Source of the DNA: Pycnococcus provasolii
Lineage: Eukaryota; Chlorophyta; Pseudoscourfieldiophyceae; Pseudoscourfieldiales; Pycnococcaceae
Direction of reading: 5' to 3'
Assembly: GCA_938743325.2 (NCBI GenBank)
Contig: OW568892.1
Span: 310,001 to 374,000, forward strand
Length of the DNA: 64,000 nt
The position numbers and the translations under genes are program-made. Positions 60,140 through 64,000 of the stretch are shown piece after piece. Every line of letters starts with the position of its first letter. The stretch's first letter is position 1. Under the pieces are notes generated by a model. It saw only the letters and a program-made list of their open reading frames with translations. It had not been told where the DNA came from and did no database searches.

Positions 60140-61074
60140 CTTCGTTACTACCACTATTATGGTATACTGTTTTATATGAGCCAATCAACAAACGCCTGCG
60201 CGCTGCCAATCTATCAGGTATGATGAGGACCAACCGACCAACGCGTGCAGTGATTGATGAGGACGAATCAATGAACGAGCCAATCAATGAACGAAAGGAG
60301 CCAAGGTACCATACAAGCCTGCAAAAGTAGTAAGCTGGCTGCACTACTCCGAACCACCACTGGGCACTCACTCACAAACACATGCAGGAGGCGTGACATG
60401 TTTCGCATGAAATAAATGGCGAACAAATAACGGGCGGAGGGGCCGAGGGGGAAAAGGTCCTCGGCCAAACAAACTCCCCCTTGTTCTTTTCACCCGGCTT
60501 GGGGGATACACCGTTGCTTGGTGCATTCTGGCCTGTCCTGTCCTTTGGGGTCCGGCTTGGGTTTTGGTTTCCCAACGTCCGGACCATCCAACCTCTCGGC
60601 ACGCACGCTCCCGGTCACTCTTGAAACTTTTTGCTCTCGCAAAAATATTTTCTATTACTAATTTATTACTTAAAAAATTATATGTATTAAATTATCTATA
60701 AATCTAACATAACATAACATACACGGAGAATTCGGTGAAATTTTAGGTAATAAATAGGTAATAAAAAAACGAAAATAAACTTTCAAGAATTTTATTCGCG
60801 ACAACACACACACCGTTGTCGTATTGTCCGCGCATTGATTCAGGCGCAAGGCACGAACGATAATACTAGTTTTTATTCTTGGACACATTTATTTGTCTTG
60901 TTTCCTCGGACACGACGATGAAGATCTGTCGCCATGGAGACTTTTCTCGGAACGGGAAGGGCCGAAGGGGAAGGATGCTATCCCCGAATTTACCCAGCCA
61001 CAAAGACCCTTCGAAATCGCCACTCCGACGACAAAGTAAAGTAAAGTACATTCCATTACTGAAAATGAGCGATC
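60140..61074. other. Intergenic region with A/T-rich core
   Basis: A/T-rich core at about 60645-60785. The element shared with two other 3' flanks lies at 61025-61070 beside the KIN17 stop. No gene is seen. Confidence 0.65.
61025..61070 (-). repeat. Shared 3'-flank element, copy C (KIN17)
   Basis: CGACGACAAAGTAAAG...ATTACTGAAAATGAGC, four bases from the KIN17 stop. It is related to 29291-29337 and 36151-36199. A second match, CCTTCGAAATCGCCACTC (61007-61024), pairs with sequence beside copy B. Confidence 0.65.
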
Positions 61075-62334
61075 TTAGGCACATACCTTGCTGACGTCAT
61101 CGTAGGATACGCGCACATCTTCCTTAACATCAGGTATGCGCACGATAGCCTCGAACGCCTTCTCATCAATACTAATGAGCGTGCCATTTCGCCCAGCATA
61201 CTTGTGCCCGCGGTTGACGACGACGACGCTCCCTCCATAGGCAGGAAGCACGGTTTCGCAGTGTGTCTGAGAAACCTCGAGCGTAGCACCAATGCGCGCA
61301 GATGAGCCGGCGGTTGTGTTGCGCAATGACACGACGACAACACGAGCCACGCGGGGCGAGGACGCATCCCACTGTACGACATCAGCCTTCGCTCCCTGAT
61401 ATCCAAGCGAGGCAAGACTCGAATCTACGAGCTTGACGACAATGCCCTTGCGCAACCAACAGTCACGTGGCACGGGTTGTGCCGAGGCAGCTGCCGCGGC
61501 GTGGCGTTTGCGTCGTGCCTCCTCCTCCTCCTCCTCCCGCATGATGGCGGCTAAAGCGCCGCCGCTATGGGCCCTTGCCCTCTTTCGGCTTGGCGCGTCG
61601 TCGTCGGCTTCGTCGGCGGCGAGGAATGCATTCGTCACCGCCGTGCGTGCGGCGGCGGATGCGGAGGTGGTGGCGGCGGTGCCAGCGGAGGTGGCAAGCT
61701 GCATTCGCACTGGACCAACGTCTGTTGGAACGTTCTTTGTCACCGATGGTAGTGGTGGCGGCGCTGCTGCCGCTCCCTCTGTTCTAGCTCGCTGCACCTG
61801 CAGAGCAAGCTGCCTCGCCTCTCTCGCCTCCGTCTCAGCTACCGTCTCCTTTTTCGCGCGGTCAACGTTCACGTTGAGGTTTGCGAAAGGGTCGGCATGG
61901 TCGACGTACTTGATGTACCAACCCTTCTCCTCAACGTAGTCGATCGTGCACAGCCCCTCTTTGCCGAGGTACTGCACAAACTCCGAGAGCGTCGTCCACC
62001 TCGTGGAGTTCATGTGCACATGGTGTCTGTCTCCGATAAACTCGTTGTACGCGTGGTTGGCCAGAAGACGCGTGTGCCTGTGCGCGTGCCTGAGGTGTGC
62101 GAGGAAGCTTCTCAAAAACTCCTCGCTGTACTGCTGAATAGCTCCTCCTGGGTTGCTTCTCAAGTTCGCCATCGCGCGCAGGTGGGAGGCTGACTCGCAG
62201 TGGTTCTGGAAGCCGTTTTCATCGCGGCACTGTTTTTCGCACGCCTGGCAGTACCACCGCAGCTTCTGTAGGCCTTTCGCCTTGATGCCCTTCGCGATAG
62301 CCTTGAGACCGCCGACGTCGTTGCCCTTGCCCAT
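61075..62334 (-). CDS. KIN: DNA/RNA-binding protein KIN17
   Basis: 419 residues. KIN17 is a conserved nuclear protein linked to DNA replication, repair and splicing. It starts MGKGNDVGGLKAIAKGIKAK, as in most relatives. The zinc finger WYCQACEKQCRDENGFQNHC is at about 28-47. The winged-helix domain follows (FLRSFLAHLRHAHRHTRL, then YVEEKGWYIKYVD) to about 155. An Ala/Thr-rich and then Glu/Arg-rich middle leads to tandem SH3-like folds (about 300-419), with the KOW-type segment NRGHKYAGRNGTLISID. The last residues read SKVCA; the end is close to the family's normal end, so no missing exon is required. Confidence 0.93.
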   Translation of the reverse strand: MGKGNDVGGLKAIAKGIKAKGLQKLRWYCQACEKQCRDENGFQNHCESASHLRAMANLRSNPGGAIQQYSEEFLRSFLAHLRHAHRHTRLLANHAYNEFIGDRHHVHMNSTRWTTLSEFVQYLGKEGLCTIDYVEEKGWYIKYVDHADPFANLNVNVDRAKKETVAETEAREARQLALQVQRARTEGAAAAPPPLPSVTKNVPTDVGPVRMQLATSAGTAATTSASAAARTAVTNAFLAADEADDDAPSRKRARAHSGGALAAIMREEEEEEARRKRHAAAAASAQPVPRDCWLRKGIVVKLVDSSLASLGYQGAKADVVQWDASSPRVARVVVVSLRNTTAGSSARIGATLEVSQTHCETVLPAYGGSVVVVNRGHKYAGRNGTLISIDEKAFEAIVRIPDVKEDVRVSYDDVSKVCA

Positions 62335-62656
62335 CTTGGGAGTCTAAAAGGCTGAAATGGTACCAGTGCGCGCGGGATAGGCGAATAAACAATAATGGGA
62401 CGGGACGGGCGAAATGGCAAAATAATGGCAGACAAATGGTCGGGGGTGTGCATGATTCAGTTTAGGGGTTCAAGTTCGAGTTCCTTTAGGGGTTTTGAAG
62501 GTTGTTTTTAACTTTTTTTTCCAAGTTCCTGCGAGACTTCCCCCTCTCTCCCTCCCCGGTGGAAAAACGAAAAAAAGGGCGGCTGGTTTTGTTTCATTTC
62601 GCACTTTCCGTCTCCCAGGCCTTTCCTAGCCTGTAGTGCATACTACGGTACCAAAT
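62335..62656. other. Divergent promoter region of KIN17 and PABPN1
   Basis: Contains AGGGGTTCAAG/AGGGGTTTTGAAGG direct repeats near 62463 and 62489, and a poly-T run at 62512. No TTAGGG array and no gene are seen. Confidence 0.55.
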
Positions 62657-63479
62657 ATGGCGACCGAAGAGGAGGAGGAGGAGTACGGCGGCGACGTCCC
62701 AGACCTCGACGAAGAACTCGACGCAGACGAAGGCGACGAAGACGACGACGCGGGGGAAGACCTCGAGGAAATGAAGAAAAAACTCGCGGAAATGGAAGAG
62801 GAGGCTGCGAAACTCAGAGAAATGTCTGCCAAGGTGGAGCGGGACATGGCAGGGGCAGGAGGGGCGGCGGCGGCGGCGGCGGAAGGTGCGGACGGCGCGG
62901 CGGGAGCGGGTGCTCCCGCGCCGCCCACGCAGGAGGAACGCGAGGCGGCGGACGCACGCAGCGTCTACATCGGGAACGTCGACTACGCCACCACGCCGGA
63001 GGAACTGCAGGTGCACTTCGCGGAGTGCGGAACTGTCGACCGAGTCACCATTCAAACGGACAGGTGCGTTGTTTCGCTTTTATCTTGTTCTTATATGCTC
63101 AATCAGCCGCAGTGATTTACTTTGCTGACACTAACGGAACGAATCATAAATACGTAGGCAGGGAAACAGCAAAGGATTCGCTTACCTCCAGTTTGTCGAG
63201 CCGGAGGCTGTGGAGAGCGCAACCCTCCTGAACGAGAGCGAGCTCCGCGCTCGTAAGCTGAAGGTGACGCCTAAGCGCACGAACGTACCCGGCGTTCACC
63301 GCGGCGGCGTGCAAAAGGGCGGTCGCGGTCGCGGTCGCGGGCGAGGTCGGTTCGGTGCCTACGGCGGCATGGGCGGCATGGTGATGGTCCCCGTGAGTTT
63401 CTTCGGCGGGCGTGGGCGCGGGCGCGGGCGCGGGCGTGGGCGTGGCGGCGGCGGCGGCGGCGGCGGCGGTGAGTCGTGA
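62657..63479 (+). CDS. PABPN1: Nuclear poly(A)-binding protein PABPN1/PAB2 (two exons)
   Basis: Exon 1 is 62657-63063 and exon 2 is 63158-63479, with a 94-bp intron (donor GTGCGT, acceptor TAG) at phase 2; the product is 242 residues. PABPN1 binds growing poly(A) tails in the nucleus and sets their length. An acidic head (about 1-45) is followed by a coiled coil ([20 protein letters not shown]), an Ala/Gly spacer and one RRM. RNP2 is SVYIGNVDY and RNP1, spanning the splice, ends KGFAYLQF. The C-terminus is a Gly/Arg tail with RGRG repeats, the usual site of arginine methylation. Without splicing the RRM would be cut in its middle. Confidence 0.93.
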
Positions 63480-63642
63480 CGAGTGTAACACCACGCGTGC
63501 ACCCTGTTGGCGTAAAGACACCACCATCCTCCTCCTTGGACATGACCGCTGATCTCGAACCCCGAACTCCCCGGGGAGACTTTTTCCGAGGCGGCGCCGT
63601 TCCCGTTCCCCTTGGAGGACATCGTCCGATAGAGGTGCGAGA

Positions 63643-64000
63643 ATGGCGGACTCGTCGGACTCGGACAGCGACTCTGGACAATTGCCTGACGTGCTCAGAC
63701 GGAGACCAAGCTCGGAAGAAGAGGAGGACTCGGCGGAAGAAGAGTCTGCGGAAGAAGAGTCTGCGGAAGAAGAATCAGCGGACGAAGATGAGGACGACGA
63801 CGACGAAGAAGAAGAGGACGACGACGACGACGACGACGACGACGGAGGTGACGACGACGACTTGAACTACAACAGGCGTTCGTCGGGGCGCAACACGACA
63901 CCGGCGGCGTCGCCGCGCACGACGTCGAGGTCGCAGGCGGCTGCAGCGGCTGCAGCAGCGGCTGCGCAGAAGAACGCAGGAGCGGGTGCAGGTCGGCGAC
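63643..64000 (+). CDS. N-terminal part of an acidic Ser/Glu/Asp-rich protein (3' end outside window)
   Basis: An ATG at 63643 opens a frame that is still open at the right edge (119 codons). It begins MADSSDSDSDSGQLPDVLRR, continues with three EEESAEEESA-like units, a run of nine Asp, then Ser/Arg/Thr-rich and poly-Ala stretches. Such heads are common on nuclear chromatin or transcription proteins, but no domain is in view. It lies 163 bp after PABPN1 on the same strand. Confidence 0.5.
   Translation, partial: MADSSDSDSDSGQLPDVLRRRPSSEEEEDSAEEESAEEESAEEESADEDEDDDDEEEEDDDDDDDDDGGDDDDLNYNRRSSGRNTTPAASPRTTSRSQAAAAAAAAAAQKNAGAGAGRR

Noticed and set aside
61040-61075. A 28-bp terminal intron in KIN17 (AAG then GTATGT ... 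TTTTCAG then TAA)
   Set aside because: The CAG belongs to the element shared with two other 3' flanks that need no splicing, and the unspliced end is already close to the normal KIN17 end.

Overview
The window is nuclear DNA from a photosynthetic, flagellated eukaryote with compact, intron-poor genes, most likely a green alga of the prasinophyte or chlorophyte kind. The photosynthetic calls rest on an ATP sulfurylase and a uroporphyrinogen-III methyltransferase with transit-like N-termini, and a DUF1499 protein with a thylakoid-lumen-type leader. None of these has the secretory signal expected for a secondary plastid. Flagella are implied by CFAP58, a probable CFAP92-like protein and other cilium-type proteins. 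The species cannot be named from the sequence; a Pycnococcus- or Micromonas-like alga would fit, as inference only.

Layout. 0-17 kb: the end of an Ig-like surface protein, a GT31 galactosyltransferase, a CFAP92-like protein, a two-pore K+ channel, a GH15-like protein, a MORN protein, a GNAT-ankyrin fusion, a membrane protein of unknown role and a secreted esterase-like pseudoenzyme. 17-31 kb: tRNA endonuclease subunit Sen34, retromer VPS35, a fused THEP1 NTPase and DNA glycosylase-like protein, a leucine-rich repeat protein, a membrane-anchored class 3 lipase, the V-ATPase c'' proteolipid and a coiled-coil membrane protein. 32-43.5 kb: uroporphyrinogen methyltransferase, LSm3, the Polycomb WD40 subunit EED, a Ubc4/5-type E2, a PIN-LIKES carrier, proteasome receptor Rpn13 and the DUF1499 protein. 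43.6-45.8 kb: a Mutator-like DNA element with 62 bp inverted ends and a 9 bp target duplication, carrying a SWIM-finger fragment and a fossil reverse-transcriptase fragment. 46-64 kb: ATP sulfurylase, a 1404-residue orphan protein, CFAP58, a six-exon secreted L-domain-like protein, KIN17, nuclear poly(A)-binding protein and the start of an acidic protein running off the window.

Four genes (LSm3, the E2, the L-domain-like protein and PABPN1) need splicing to restore a full product. I read eight introns by hand, seven with a GTACG donor. The other genes are intact in one exon. Convergent neighbours are packed as close as 34-35 bp.

The most unusual large-scale pattern is the set of short TTAGGG/CCCTAA arrays. 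Every cluster I could see lies in DNA upstream of at least one gene start, and none lies between two converging genes. Together with the THEP1-glycosylase fusion, the exon-per-repeat gene, the Mutator-like element and a sequence shared by three 3' flanks, it is the main thing to follow up.
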